A stretch of DNA of 64,000 bases. It comes from Streptomyces sp. cf386 (lineage in GTDB: Bacteria; Actinomycetota; Actinomycetes; Streptomycetales; Streptomycetaceae). Below are positions 26,401 to 34,064 of the stretch, piece after piece. Below the pieces are notes generated by a model. That model searched no databases. It was not told where the DNA came from and saw only the letters and a program-made list of their open reading frames with translations. A program made the position numbers and the translations under genes. Every line of letters begins with the position of its first letter. Positions within the stretch are counted from its first letter, which is position 1. The stretch is from positions 264,570 to 328,569 of the forward strand of contig NZ_FNHV01000013.1 of the NCBI RefSeq assembly GCF_900103585.1. Reading direction: 5' to 3'.

Positions 26401-27763
26401 TGAGCGGGAGGAGGCGTATCGCACGGACCTGTGCACGGTGGCGGCCGTCGACGCGACCGGCGGGCGCGTCGCGCTCGGTTGGGGCGGGAATGTGCGCGTC
26501 GTGAACCTGGACAGGGGCGAGGTGATCTCCGGCGTCTCGCTGCCGGAACCCGCCGGCACAGACTTCACGCCCGCCCTCGTCCTCGCCGAGTCGCACGGCA
26601 GGCTCTACTACGCGGGCCGGCAGGACTCGATGATCGCTCTCGTGAACCTGATTCCCCGCGGGCGACTGCCGAAGGCCGCCCAGCAACGGCTCACCGCCGA
26701 CGGCAAGCGCACGATGACCGTCCTTCAGGACGGCTCCCGCATGGAACTGCGCCCGGCCGACCCGAAGCGGAGCGGGCAGATCCTCGCACGGGTGTCGCGT
26801 GGCAAGCCGTACTGGGTGCCCGGCGAGACGGACCTGCCCGTTTTCGACGCTACCGGCGGACTCGTCGCCGACCGGGAGGCCCGCGACACGGTGGTCGTCC
26901 GTGACACGTCGACGCTGCGGAAGGTGGCCGCCGTGACCGCGGTCCGACCGCCGAAGACCCGGCCCGGCACGCGACTGGTCCGAGACCTGGACGTCAGCGG
27001 GGCGCTCACCTTGCAGGACCCGAAGTACGAGTTCCGCTACTTCTTCGATCACACCGGTCACCTGCTGACGGTTTCCGGCACTGTCCTCCAGCAGTGGGAC
27101 CCGCGCACGGGCCGGCAGACGGCCCGCTTCGACGCCGGTGCGCTGCGCCCCGACGGCGACCCGGACGCGCTCATGACGATCGCCCCGTACCCGGGCCGTA
27201 ACAAGGTCTCCGTGATCGTGCAGGGTCGGCCCGGCATCCGGGTCGTCGACATCACCGACGGACGCGTCACGGACCGCGTGCGCACCGAGGACGACGTGCT
27301 CTCCGCCCAGTTCGGCCCCGGCGGCCGGTACTTCGCGGTCATGCGCCGTGACACGGGGCTGGAGGTGTGGCGGCGCGGAAACCCCGCGCGCAGGGTGATC
27401 GGCCCGCTGAGCAGCGTCGGCGAGAGCAGCGTCACCCCGTACCGCGCCGTCTTTCTCGACGACGACCGCTTCCTGGTCGCCGCCGACGACGCCGTACGCA
27501 TCTACCGGTTCGGCGAGCGCGGCTATGACGCCGCCTATCTGCTCGCCGATCCGACCTTCGCGACGGGGGACTATTCGTTCCTGGACGTGTCCGAGGACGG
27601 GAGGACCGTGCTCAAGGGCGGTACTTACGACGGCAGTGCCGTCGTCCTCGATCCGGAGCTGTGGAGGCAGGAGTTGTGCCGTGTCGTCGGCGACCGCGCG
27701 TTCACGGAGGACGAACGCGACGATCTCCCGGCGGAGGCGGAGACACGGCAACTGTGCGCGTAG
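23411..27763 (+). CDS. Trypsin-like protease - STAND NTPase - TM - beta-propeller protein, cassette 1
   Basis: 1,450 residues. Domains in order: serine protease (His50 in LTCAHVV, Asp122 in ADVAVLR, Ser195 in GFSGGPV); nSTAND1-type NTPase with Walker A GPSGSGKSS (Lys291) and Walker B LLVVVDQFEEVLG (Asp379), followed by winged-helix-like segments (ELAHEALISDWDKL); a basic stretch and one membrane helix near residues 685-705; a helical segment; and from ~740 to the end repeats of a WD40/beta-propeller type. Family knowledge: STAND proteins are ligand-triggered switches, and protease fusions act as effectors. I infer that a signal at the propeller activates NTPase oligomerisation and proteolysis. 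It overlaps Trypco1 by 4 nt. Confidence 0.88.
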   Translation: MTLPALPPERTGGPGLQSLDAAVLRVRDGRGDPVGVAFLVSDTLALTCAHVVHAALGTTGEAAPPASARIQVDLPLVPAPQRDGGAPATTAGVEHWVPPRAPDGGSSVSSARDDADVVGPADVAVLRLEAPLPGAGPVQLVDADELWGHPVRAFGLPAGRPGGVWHAGVLRGRQADGWVQADLVGNGYPVSRGFSGGPVWDDRLSGVVGMVAVAESGQPPVSYLIPTGGLLAARPELRAVTLPPSPFRALSAFQETDAAIFHGRRAESDEAARALAAERRVTVVGPSGSGKSSLALAGVAPRLRAEGAQVVVVRPTPGSSPLTTFAAAVLPLLEPDLPEAERPERTAELVQVLRRHGPADVVARLLQLRRGSRLLVVVDQFEEVLGLAPDAVDELADLLQGDTLPATVRVLITLRADFLEPVLAHPRFGPQFGGHLHALAPPTPESLREIVTVPVEAVPGLSYEPHLAERILADTGTGPGALPLLGLTLDLLWQRQQGGLLTHRAYEELGGVTGALGKHADRVWKACVPPEDEEAARRLFTRLVRVPVGTPAPIRRMVLRTELRDEQWRVAQRLAGTRLLATGHNAEGTETVELAHEALISDWDKLADWTTGDRAFLEWRAALQQDMDRWEHAGRPSQLLPTPLQLARSERWLSERRDELTDAERHYLDAGRAHRRARVRRRRTALSAVGLVVALVLVALSLLYATREESRERAADAASRALAVAAEDDARTEPALGVLKALAAHHTAPTTEARNALLRQYLRYHAYDRVLSGVLGTVRAFTISRNGDVVLATSQLGRAVLYVGATSGRVRSAQVPSTGQVLEVVVSADGKRGAYVQADGKAVWFEVDTDAAGLLGPLHRLPDAPGSGVSWDISVGPALSADGRLLAARVRGRLVWWNLDRGALAGDVPAPQDMNTALWFGPDGRTLLTKVYTASGAQALKSVDMGTGRATQLLSEAQNIFVSGDRRTAVVCREEGDQSVVSRHRTSDGAGIGRPYREREEAYRTDLCTVAAVDATGGRVALGWGGNVRVVNLDRGEVISGVSLPEPAGTDFTPALVLAESHGRLYYAGRQDSMIALVNLIPRGRLPKAAQQRLTADGKRTMTVLQDGSRMELRPADPKRSGQILARVSRGKPYWVPGETDLPVFDATGGLVADREARDTVVVRDTSTLRKVAAVTAVRPPKTRPGTRLVRDLDVSGALTLQDPKYEFRYFFDHTGHLLTVSGTVLQQWDPRTGRQTARFDAGALRPDGDPDALMTIAPYPGRNKVSVIVQGRPGIRVVDITDGRVTDRVRTEDDVLSAQFGPGGRYFAVMRRDTGLEVWRRGNPARRVIGPLSSVGESSVTPYRAVFLDDDRFLVAADDAVRIYRFGERGYDAAYLLADPTFATGDYSFLDVSEDGRTVLKGGTYDGSAVVLDPELWRQELCRVVGDRAFTEDERDDLPAEAETRQLCA

Positions 27764-27817
27764 CGCCGGGTGTTGAGCGGAGCGTGTTGACGACGAGGGT
27801 CCGAGCGAGGGGGACGC

Positions 27818-28036
27818 ATGGCGTATCTGGTCGAACTATCCGTGTCCGCGCCCGGCGGATCCGGTTGCGTCGGTGAGTTCGGGGGTGCCGGGTCGTTGAA
27901 CGACATGCTCGCCGGGATCCGGCCCGTCGTGGAGGACTTCGTCGCCGCCTTCCGTGACATGCCCGACGGCCCCGACAAGATCGGTGTCGAGTTCGGGCTG
28001 ACCTTCACGGCTGACGCGGACCTGGTGGCGCGATGA
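27818..28036 (+). CDS. Shortened Trypco1 protein, cassette 2
   Basis: 72 residues against 140 in cassette 1. It keeps LNDMLAGIRPVVEDFVAAFR and IGVEFGLTFTADADLV, but it lacks the ~30-residue N-terminal strand region and stops right where the cassette 1 protein continues with VISRTTGQANFKVTLTW, so the final strands are absent. GAGGGGGAC precedes the ATG and the stop overlaps the next start by ATGA, as in cassette 1. It may be a minimal functional partner or a degenerating copy that still serves translational coupling. Confidence 0.78.
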   Translation: MAYLVELSVSAPGGSGCVGEFGGAGSLNDMLAGIRPVVEDFVAAFRDMPDGPDKIGVEFGLTFTADADLVAR

Positions 28037-31000
28037 CGTCGGCGCGGGAACCGGAACGGCAGCCGACGGTCGGTGGCTCGAAGGCCCTGGACAGAGCGCT
28101 GCTGCGGATCCTGGACGCGCGGCGGCAACCCGTCGGCGTCGGCTTCCTGGTGTCCGACACCATCGCCCTGACCTGCGCGCACGTGGTCTCCGCCGCCCTC
28201 GGCACGCCGACCGGCACACCACCGGAACCCGGCGCGCGCGTCTTGGCCGACCTGCCTCTCGTGCCCACCGCGCCCCAGGCGGACGCGACCGTTGAAGTCT
28301 GGGTGCCACCGAGGGGGGTGGGCGGTGCGGCACCCGGTGCGGCCTCCGGCTTGGCCGATGTCGCCGTGCTGCGGTTCGCCGCTCCGTTGCCCGGGGCTGG
28401 TCCGGTGCGGTTGGTCGACGTTGACGAGTCCTCGGTGGCAGGCGGGTCGGCTGTGGCCGGACAGTCGGCCGACGCGTCCGCCGACGATGCTACGGGCGGA
28501 CTGTGGGGGCACCGGGTGCGGGCGTTCGGGCTGCCCGCCGGGCGTCCCGGTGGGGTGTGGCATGCGGGGGTGTTGCGGGGTCGGCAGGCCGACGGCTGGG
28601 TGCAGGCCGATCTCGTTGGTGACGGCTATCCGGTGTCGCGGGGTTTCAGCGGTGGGCCGGTGTGGGACGACCGGTTGTCGGGTGTGGTCGGCATGGTCGC
28701 GGTGGCCGAGTCCGGGCAGCCGCCCGCCAGTTACCTGATCCCCACCGCCGCCCTCGTGGCCGCCCGGCCCGAACTGCGCCCACTCGTGCTGCCTCCCTCG
28801 CCGTTCCGCGGACTGGCCGCCTTCGAGGAGGCCGACGCGGCGGTCTTCCACGGCAGGCGGCATGAGAGCGAGAGGGTCGCCCGCGCACTCGACGAACGGC
28901 AGTGGGTCACCGTCGTGGGCGCCTCGGGTTCCGGCAAGTCGTCGCTGGCACTCGCCGGTGTGGCACCCCGGCTGCGGGCACGTGGCGCCTGCGTCGTCGT
29001 CATGCGGCCCGCGTCCGGGAGCAGCCCCCTCGCGGCCCTCGCCTCCGCACTGCTGCCGCAGCTGGAACCCGACCTGCCCGAGACCCATCGGCTGGCCCGC
29101 ATACCCGAACTGTCCGACGAACTGCGCCGCCATGGCCTCGCCGGCCCGACGGACCGCCTGCTCCGACTGCAGGGCGGCAATCAACTTCTGGTAATCGTCG
29201 ACCAGTTGGAGGAACTGCTTACGCAGCACCCGGACGCCGTGCGCGACCTGTCGGACGTACTGTTCGCCGCCGACGCCCTGCCGCCCGCCACTCGCGTACT
29301 CGCCACCCTGCGCGCCGACTTCCTCGAACCCGTCCTCGGCCACCCGCACCTCGGACCCGTCATCGGCCGGCACCTGCACGCCCTCGGCCCGCTCGGTGAG
29401 GACGGCCTGCGCGACATCGTCACCACCCCCGTCGACGCCCTCCCCGGTGTCTCCTACGAGCCCCACCTCGCCGAGCGCGTCCTCGCCGACACCGGCACCG
29501 AACCGGGCGCCCTGCCCCTCCTCGCCCTCACCCTCGATCTCCTGTGGCAGCGGCAGACGGACGGCGTGCTCACCCACCGCGCGTACGACGAGCTCGGCGG
29601 TGTCACCGGCGCGCTCGGCAACCATGCCGACCGGGTCTGGGCCGAACACGTGCCACCGGACGACGAGGCGACCGCCCGCCGGCTGTTCACCCAGCTCGTC
29701 CGGTTGCCGCTCGGCGCCGCTGTGGCCACCCGGCGGCTCGCTCGGCGCGGTGACCTCGGCGAGGACCAGTGGCGCATCGCCCAACGCCTCGCCGCGCACA
29801 CCCGGCTCCTCGTCACCGATCGCGGCGCCGAGGGCACCGAGACCGTGGAACTCACGCACGAGGCGCTGATCGGCGAGTGGGGCAAGCTCGCCGCGTGGGT
29901 GGCCGAGGACCGCTCCTTCCTCGGCTGGCTGGAGACCGTACAGCACGAAATGGACCGCTGGCAGGAGGCGGACCGGGCCCCCGAACACCTGCCGACCACC
30001 GCGGCGATGGCCGGCGCCGACCAGTGGCTCCCGGAGCGTGCCGCGGTCCTGAGCGTGGCCGAGCGGGACTATCTGACGGCCGGCCGCACCCACCGCCGCG
30101 GACGCGCCCGTCGGCGGCGGGCCCTGTTCTCCGGTCTGGCCACGGCCTTGGCGTTCGCCTTGGTGCTCGGCATGCTCTATGTCGTCGAACGCCGCAGCAG
30201 CGAGGAACGCGCCGCCCTCGGCGCCTCCCGCGCCCTCGCCCAGGCCGCGCAGGAGGCGACGGGCACCGACCCGGCCCGCGCCGGTCTGCTCGCCCTCGCC
30301 GCCTACGACACGTCCCCCACACAGGAGGCCGAGAACGAACTGCTGCGTCAGTACCTCCAGTACAAGGACTACGACCGGGTGCTGTCCGGCGAACTCGACG
30401 ACACCATCTTCGACAAGAGCCGCGACGGCGACGTGGTCCTCGCGGCGTCCAACCGGTCCGGGGCCACGCTGTTCGTGAATGCCCTGACCGGACCGGTACG
30501 CACCGTGCGCGTGCCGTCCACCGACGAGGTCCAGTACGTGATGGTGTCCGCCGACGGGAAACGCGCCGCCTACATCCAGTACGACGGCAAGGCCGTGTGG
30601 TTCGAGGTACGCCCCGGCGCGAAACGCCCCGCCGGCCCCTTGCACCATCTCCCGGACGCCCCCGGCATCGGCACGAACTGGAGCGACACCGTCACCCCCG
30701 CGATGTCCCTCGACGGCACGATGATCGTCGCGCATGTCCGCAAACGCATCGTCCGGTGGAACCTGGACAGCGGCCCGCACGGCACCCTCGCCGGGAACCT
30801 CCCCGCGCCGAAGGGCCTTGAGTTCAGGATGTGGCCGGCCCCCGACAACCGGACGCTGCTGGTCCCCGTCTACAAGCGGTTCCGCGACTTCGGGCAGGGC
30901 GAGAAGGGCAGCCTGCTCGCCCTCGACCTCCTGACGGGCAGGAGCCGGCTCGTGGTGCGCGCCGACGCCGACCAGATCCGCATCTCCGGCGACCGGACCC

Positions 31001-32478
31001 GGGCCGTCCTGTGCCACATGCGGGGCAAGACCGCCGAGGTCACCGTCCACCGGGTCAGCGACGGCTTCCGAGAGGGCACCGTCTACCGGGAGAAGAACGC
31101 GGACTTCGCGTCCAGCATCTGCATGGTGCAGTCCGTCGACCGTTCCGGCCTGCGCGTCGCCCTCAGTTCCCTCAAGGGCCTCAGCGTCGTCGACATGCGC
31201 GACGGCAAGGTCCTCTCCCGCAACGGCCTGCCCGCCGCGACCTCCTCGCTGGCCACAAGCAGCCCCTGGCTCGTGGAGGCCCACGGCCGGCTCTACTTCG
31301 TCCGCCACGACGAGTCGATGATCGGCTTCGTCCAACTGAGCCCCGGCTACTGGTTCGTCGACGTCGCCCAGCAACTCCTCACACGGGACGGCAAGTACAC
31401 GATCACCGTCCTTGCGGACGGCTCCCGCATCCAGCTGCACCACGCGCGCAAGGACAGCGCCCGCGTCCTCGCCGACATGCCGCGCCGCAAGCCCCACTGG
31501 GTGCCCACGGGCAGCGAACCCATCGCCCTGGACCGCACCGGACGGCTCGTCGCCGACCGCGAGGGCGCGAGCATCGTCACCGTCCGCGACGCCACCACCC
31601 TGCGCCGTATCACCACCGTCACCGCCGTCCAGCCCCCGCCACTGCCCGACTCCGAGTCGTCGATCGGGGACATCGAAATCGGCGGGGACGACGGCAGCGC
31701 CGAACGGCCGAAGTACGACTTCAGCTATTTCTTCGACCGCGGCGGCAAACTCGTCACCGTCTCGGGAACCGTCGTCGAACAGTGGGACCCGCGCACCGGC
31801 AGGCGACTCGTGCGCTTCGACGCCGCGCCCGTCCGCTCCCGGGCCAAAGGCGCCAAGGACGCGGACCTGATGATCGGCCCCTACCCGGCGACGAACCGGG
31901 TCGCCGTCGTCGTCCTGGGCCGGCCCGGCATCCATGTCGTCGACATCACCACCGGACGCACCACCGAGACCCTGAAGACCGGTGACGACATCCTCGCCAC
32001 CCAGTTCGACGCCACTGGCACGTACTTCGCGATCCTGCGTCGGGGCTCGGTGCTCGAACTGTGGCGGCGGGGCGATCCGCCGCACAAGGAGATCGGCCCT
32101 CTGCGCAGCATCGCCGAGTCGGGGTCCACCTCGTTCGCCGCCGGATTCGTGGAGGGCGGGGACCGCTATCTGCTCGCGGCGAACAACGCCGTACGCATCT
32201 ACCGGATCGGCGAGCCCGGCTACGAGGCCTTCTACTCCTTCACCGGCCCGCACGACAGCGCACTCGCCGGGCAGCACACCTTCATGGGTGCCTCCGCGGA
32301 CGGCAGCACCGTGCTCCACATCGGCCCCGGCGGCATCGGCGGACCGCTCCAGCTGGCGCCGGACCGGTGGTACCGCGAGCTGTGCGCCATCATCGGCGAC
32401 CGGGAACTCACCTTCGGCGAGGTGGACCTGCTCCCTGCCGATCCGAGGACCCGGAAACCCTGTGCCGAGGACGACTGA
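28033..32478 (+). CDS. Trypsin-like protease - STAND NTPase - TM - beta-propeller protein, cassette 2
   Basis: 1,481 residues with the same architecture as cassette 1. Protease triad: His50 (LTCAHVV), Asp109 (ADVAVLR), Ser206 (GFSGGPV). NTPase: Walker A GASGSGKSS with Lys302, Walker B LLVIVDQLEELL with Asp390. A basic run and one membrane helix lie around residues 697-717, then a propeller-type C-terminal half. A ~25-residue Ala/Ser/Asp-rich insert (SSVAGGSAVAGQSADASADD) separates Asp and Ser parts of the protease and is absent from cassette 1. All catalytic residues are intact, so it should be active. The propeller has clearly diverged, suggesting a different trigger. Confidence 0.88.
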   Translation: MTSAREPERQPTVGGSKALDRALLRILDARRQPVGVGFLVSDTIALTCAHVVSAALGTPTGTPPEPGARVLADLPLVPTAPQADATVEVWVPPRGVGGAAPGAASGLADVAVLRFAAPLPGAGPVRLVDVDESSVAGGSAVAGQSADASADDATGGLWGHRVRAFGLPAGRPGGVWHAGVLRGRQADGWVQADLVGDGYPVSRGFSGGPVWDDRLSGVVGMVAVAESGQPPASYLIPTAALVAARPELRPLVLPPSPFRGLAAFEEADAAVFHGRRHESERVARALDERQWVTVVGASGSGKSSLALAGVAPRLRARGACVVVMRPASGSSPLAALASALLPQLEPDLPETHRLARIPELSDELRRHGLAGPTDRLLRLQGGNQLLVIVDQLEELLTQHPDAVRDLSDVLFAADALPPATRVLATLRADFLEPVLGHPHLGPVIGRHLHALGPLGEDGLRDIVTTPVDALPGVSYEPHLAERVLADTGTEPGALPLLALTLDLLWQRQTDGVLTHRAYDELGGVTGALGNHADRVWAEHVPPDDEATARRLFTQLVRLPLGAAVATRRLARRGDLGEDQWRIAQRLAAHTRLLVTDRGAEGTETVELTHEALIGEWGKLAAWVAEDRSFLGWLETVQHEMDRWQEADRAPEHLPTTAAMAGADQWLPERAAVLSVAERDYLTAGRTHRRGRARRRRALFSGLATALAFALVLGMLYVVERRSSEERAALGASRALAQAAQEATGTDPARAGLLALAAYDTSPTQEAENELLRQYLQYKDYDRVLSGELDDTIFDKSRDGDVVLAASNRSGATLFVNALTGPVRTVRVPSTDEVQYVMVSADGKRAAYIQYDGKAVWFEVRPGAKRPAGPLHHLPDAPGIGTNWSDTVTPAMSLDGTMIVAHVRKRIVRWNLDSGPHGTLAGNLPAPKGLEFRMWPAPDNRTLLVPVYKRFRDFGQGEKGSLLALDLLTGRSRLVVRADADQIRISGDRTRAVLCHMRGKTAEVTVHRVSDGFREGTVYREKNADFASSICMVQSVDRSGLRVALSSLKGLSVVDMRDGKVLSRNGLPAATSSLATSSPWLVEAHGRLYFVRHDESMIGFVQLSPGYWFVDVAQQLLTRDGKYTITVLADGSRIQLHHARKDSARVLADMPRRKPHWVPTGSEPIALDRTGRLVADREGASIVTVRDATTLRRITTVTAVQPPPLPDSESSIGDIEIGGDDGSAERPKYDFSYFFDRGGKLVTVSGTVVEQWDPRTGRRLVRFDAAPVRSRAKGAKDADLMIGPYPATNRVAVVVLGRPGIHVVDITTGRTTETLKTGDDILATQFDATGTYFAILRRGSVLELWRRGDPPHKEIGPLRSIAESGSTSFAAGFVEGGDRYLLAANNAVRIYRIGEPGYEAFYSFTGPHDSALAGQHTFMGASADGSTVLHIGPGGIGGPLQLAPDRWYRELCAIIGDRELTFGEVDLLPADPRTRKPCAEDD

Positions 32479-32491
32479 GACACCGCCCGGC

Positions 32492-32511
32492 CGGACCGCC
32501 GAGAAGGTCCG
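32492..32511. terminator. Possible hairpin between convergent genes
   Basis: CGGACC and GGTCCG form a 6-bp stem around an 8-nt loop between the end of the second STAND gene and the end of the response regulator gene. It could serve both directions; the stem is short. Confidence 0.35.
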
Positions 32512-32525
32512 TGACCAGCGCGCCG

Positions 32526-33218
32526 TCACCCTCCGCCGGTGCCCCGCGGCTCCACGTGGGAGGCCAGGACCGCGGCCTGGACGCGGCGCTGCACGCCGAG
32601 CTTGGCCAGCAGCCGGGAGATGTGGTTCTTGACGGTCTTCTCCGACAGGTAGAGCTTCTTGCCGATCTCGCGGTTGGTCAGGCCGTCGCCGATCAGGGCG
32701 AGGATGTCCCGCTCGCGGGGAGACAGGCTCGCCAGCTCCGGGGCGATGGCGGGAGTCTCGGCCGGGTCGGCGCGAAGTGAGCGCATCAGGCGGGCCGTGG
32801 TCGCGGGGTCCAGCATGGACTGGCCCGAGGCGACCGTGCGGACCGCAGAGACCAGATCGGAGCCTCTGATCTGCTTGAGGACGTAGCCCGAGGCACCGGC
32901 CATGATGGCGTCGAGCAGGGCGTCCTCGTCGTCGAACGAGGTCAGCATCAGACAGGCCAGCTCCGGCATCTGGCTGCGCAGCTCGCGGCAGACCGTGATG
33001 CCGTCGCCGTCCGGGAGACGTACGTCGAGTACCGCGACGTGCGGGCGCAGCGCCGGGCCGCGGACGAGGGCGTGCTCGACGGTCTCGGTGTCGCCGACCA
33101 CCGAGATGTCCGGTTCGGCGTCGAGGAGGTCGGTCAGGCCCCGACGTACGACCTCGTGGTCGTCCAGCAGGAACACGCGGATCGGATTCTGCTCCGTGAA
33201 GGTGCCTGGCTCGGTCAT
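32526..33218 (-). CDS. DevR/DosR (OsdR)-like LuxR-family response regulator
   Basis: 230 residues. The receiver starts VFLLDDHEVVRRGL, with the phosphorylated Asp in VAVLDVRLPDGDG and Lys in GYVLKQI. The C-terminal helix-turn-helix is LSPRERDILALIGDGLTNRE with SEKTVKNHISRLLAKLGVQ, very like the DevR/DosR DNA-binding domain including its KNHVSRLLAKLG-type recognition helix. DosR-type regulators switch on dormancy and hypoxia genes when phosphorylated by GAF-domain kinases, one of which is 5 kb away. A DosR-like dyad lies 90 nt upstream of the start, suggesting autoregulation, and five more lie across the island. Confidence 0.92.
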   Translation of the reverse strand: MTEPGTFTEQNPIRVFLLDDHEVVRRGLTDLLDAEPDISVVGDTETVEHALVRGPALRPHVAVLDVRLPDGDGITVCRELRSQMPELACLMLTSFDDEDALLDAIMAGASGYVLKQIRGSDLVSAVRTVASGQSMLDPATTARLMRSLRADPAETPAIAPELASLSPRERDILALIGDGLTNREIGKKLYLSEKTVKNHISRLLAKLGVQRRVQAAVLASHVEPRGTGGG

Positions 33219-33307
33219 GACGCCCCCTTGTTCCCGGGTGGCTCACGGTCTGCGGTCCACGAACTGCTCGTCATACCGATCATTGCTCGCCACGTCCGGA
33301 TGTACCA

Positions 33308-33321
33308 GGGCCGACCGGCCC
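33308..33321. promoter_or_regulatory. DevR/DosR-type box 1
   Basis: GGGCCGACCGGCCC fits GGGNCNNNNGNCCC, the core of the DosR consensus, 90 nt upstream of the response regulator start (minus strand). Confidence 0.6.
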
Positions 33322-33425
33322 CACTCGGCCTTGAGAAGTGCCCTCACCGGCCCAATGCTCACGGGCTCACGATGTGAGGGGTGCCGTGCAGGGTGGCTCC
33401 GTGCTCGCTGCGGGTCGCCTGGTGG

Positions 33426-33884
33426 TCACACGTGGCTGCCGGCGCCGTAGGGGGCGTACAGGTCCAGCAGCCGGGTCCGGGCGGCGCGGAGGCGGTGGGC
33501 CAGTACGTCACCGGCCCATTGGGTGAGGGCGTGGCCCAGGGCCGGGTCGTCCTGGCACATCGCTCGTACGGCCGTGGCGTCGAACTCGTACGCTGGCACC
33601 GGGGTCGTCGCCTCGGCGCCCAGGTGCCAGACGTGCGGTGTGAACAGCCAGGACCAGCCGACGAGTTCGTTGTGCCGGAGGACCTCGATGACGGCCGCGC
33701 GGCGACCGGGTACATGCATGTCCAGCTCGACGGTGCCCGTTCGGATGATCCAGAACCGGTCGGCCTTCCCGCCTTCCTCGAACAGGCGCGCCCCTTGCGG
33801 GAAGGACACCTCGCGGGCGACGCGCATGAGCCGCTGCCGATATTCGGCGGGCAGAGCGCGAGGCATCGTGGGCGTGGTGATCAT
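33426..33884 (-). CDS. Stand-alone cyclic-nucleotide-binding (CRP-like) domain protein
   Basis: 152 residues forming one cNMP-binding domain: SFPQGARLFEEGGKADRFWI, then RTGTVELDMHVPG, ELVGWSWLF, and a long C-terminal helix (ALTQWAGDVLAHRLRAARTR). There is no DNA-binding helix-turn-helix after it, so it cannot act as a classical CRP/FNR repressor. The phosphate-binding cassette region (NELVGWSWLF) lacks the usual GE---R-A, so cAMP binding is doubtful. Proteins like this recur in DosR-type islands of actinobacteria. Start chosen at 33884; the open frame continues upstream without homology. It may be co-expressed with the dormancy genes. Confidence 0.82.
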   Translation of the reverse strand: MITTPTMPRALPAEYRQRLMRVAREVSFPQGARLFEEGGKADRFWIIRTGTVELDMHVPGRRAAVIEVLRHNELVGWSWLFTPHVWHLGAEATTPVPAYEFDATAVRAMCQDDPALGHALTQWAGDVLAHRLRAARTRLLDLYAPYGAGSHV

Positions 33885-34064
33885 GGCGTGCCTCCCGACG
33901 GGCTGCAGGGACTTCCACGGACTTCCATGGCCAGCCTGTGCCCGCAGCCGCCGGCGGACCATGGGCCACCCGGCCTGTCGAAGCGGGCTCACCCGGCTCC
34001 GAAGAGGAGACCTACGGCACCTCCCGCGAACCCGCCGGGGCCGTTCCAGAAACGGCTTGTCGGC

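Noticed and set aside
27625..33246. A 1,873-residue open frame on the minus strand across the second STAND cassette and into the response regulator
   Set aside because: It is antisense to genes with clear catalytic motifs, shows no recognisable domain of its own over most of its length, and is explained by third-position GC bias.
33909..33927. Direct repeat GGACTTCCA (two copies) upstream of the cNMP-domain gene as a DevR site
   Set aside because: It lacks the inverted symmetry and the trailing CCC of the DosR-type box; probably chance.
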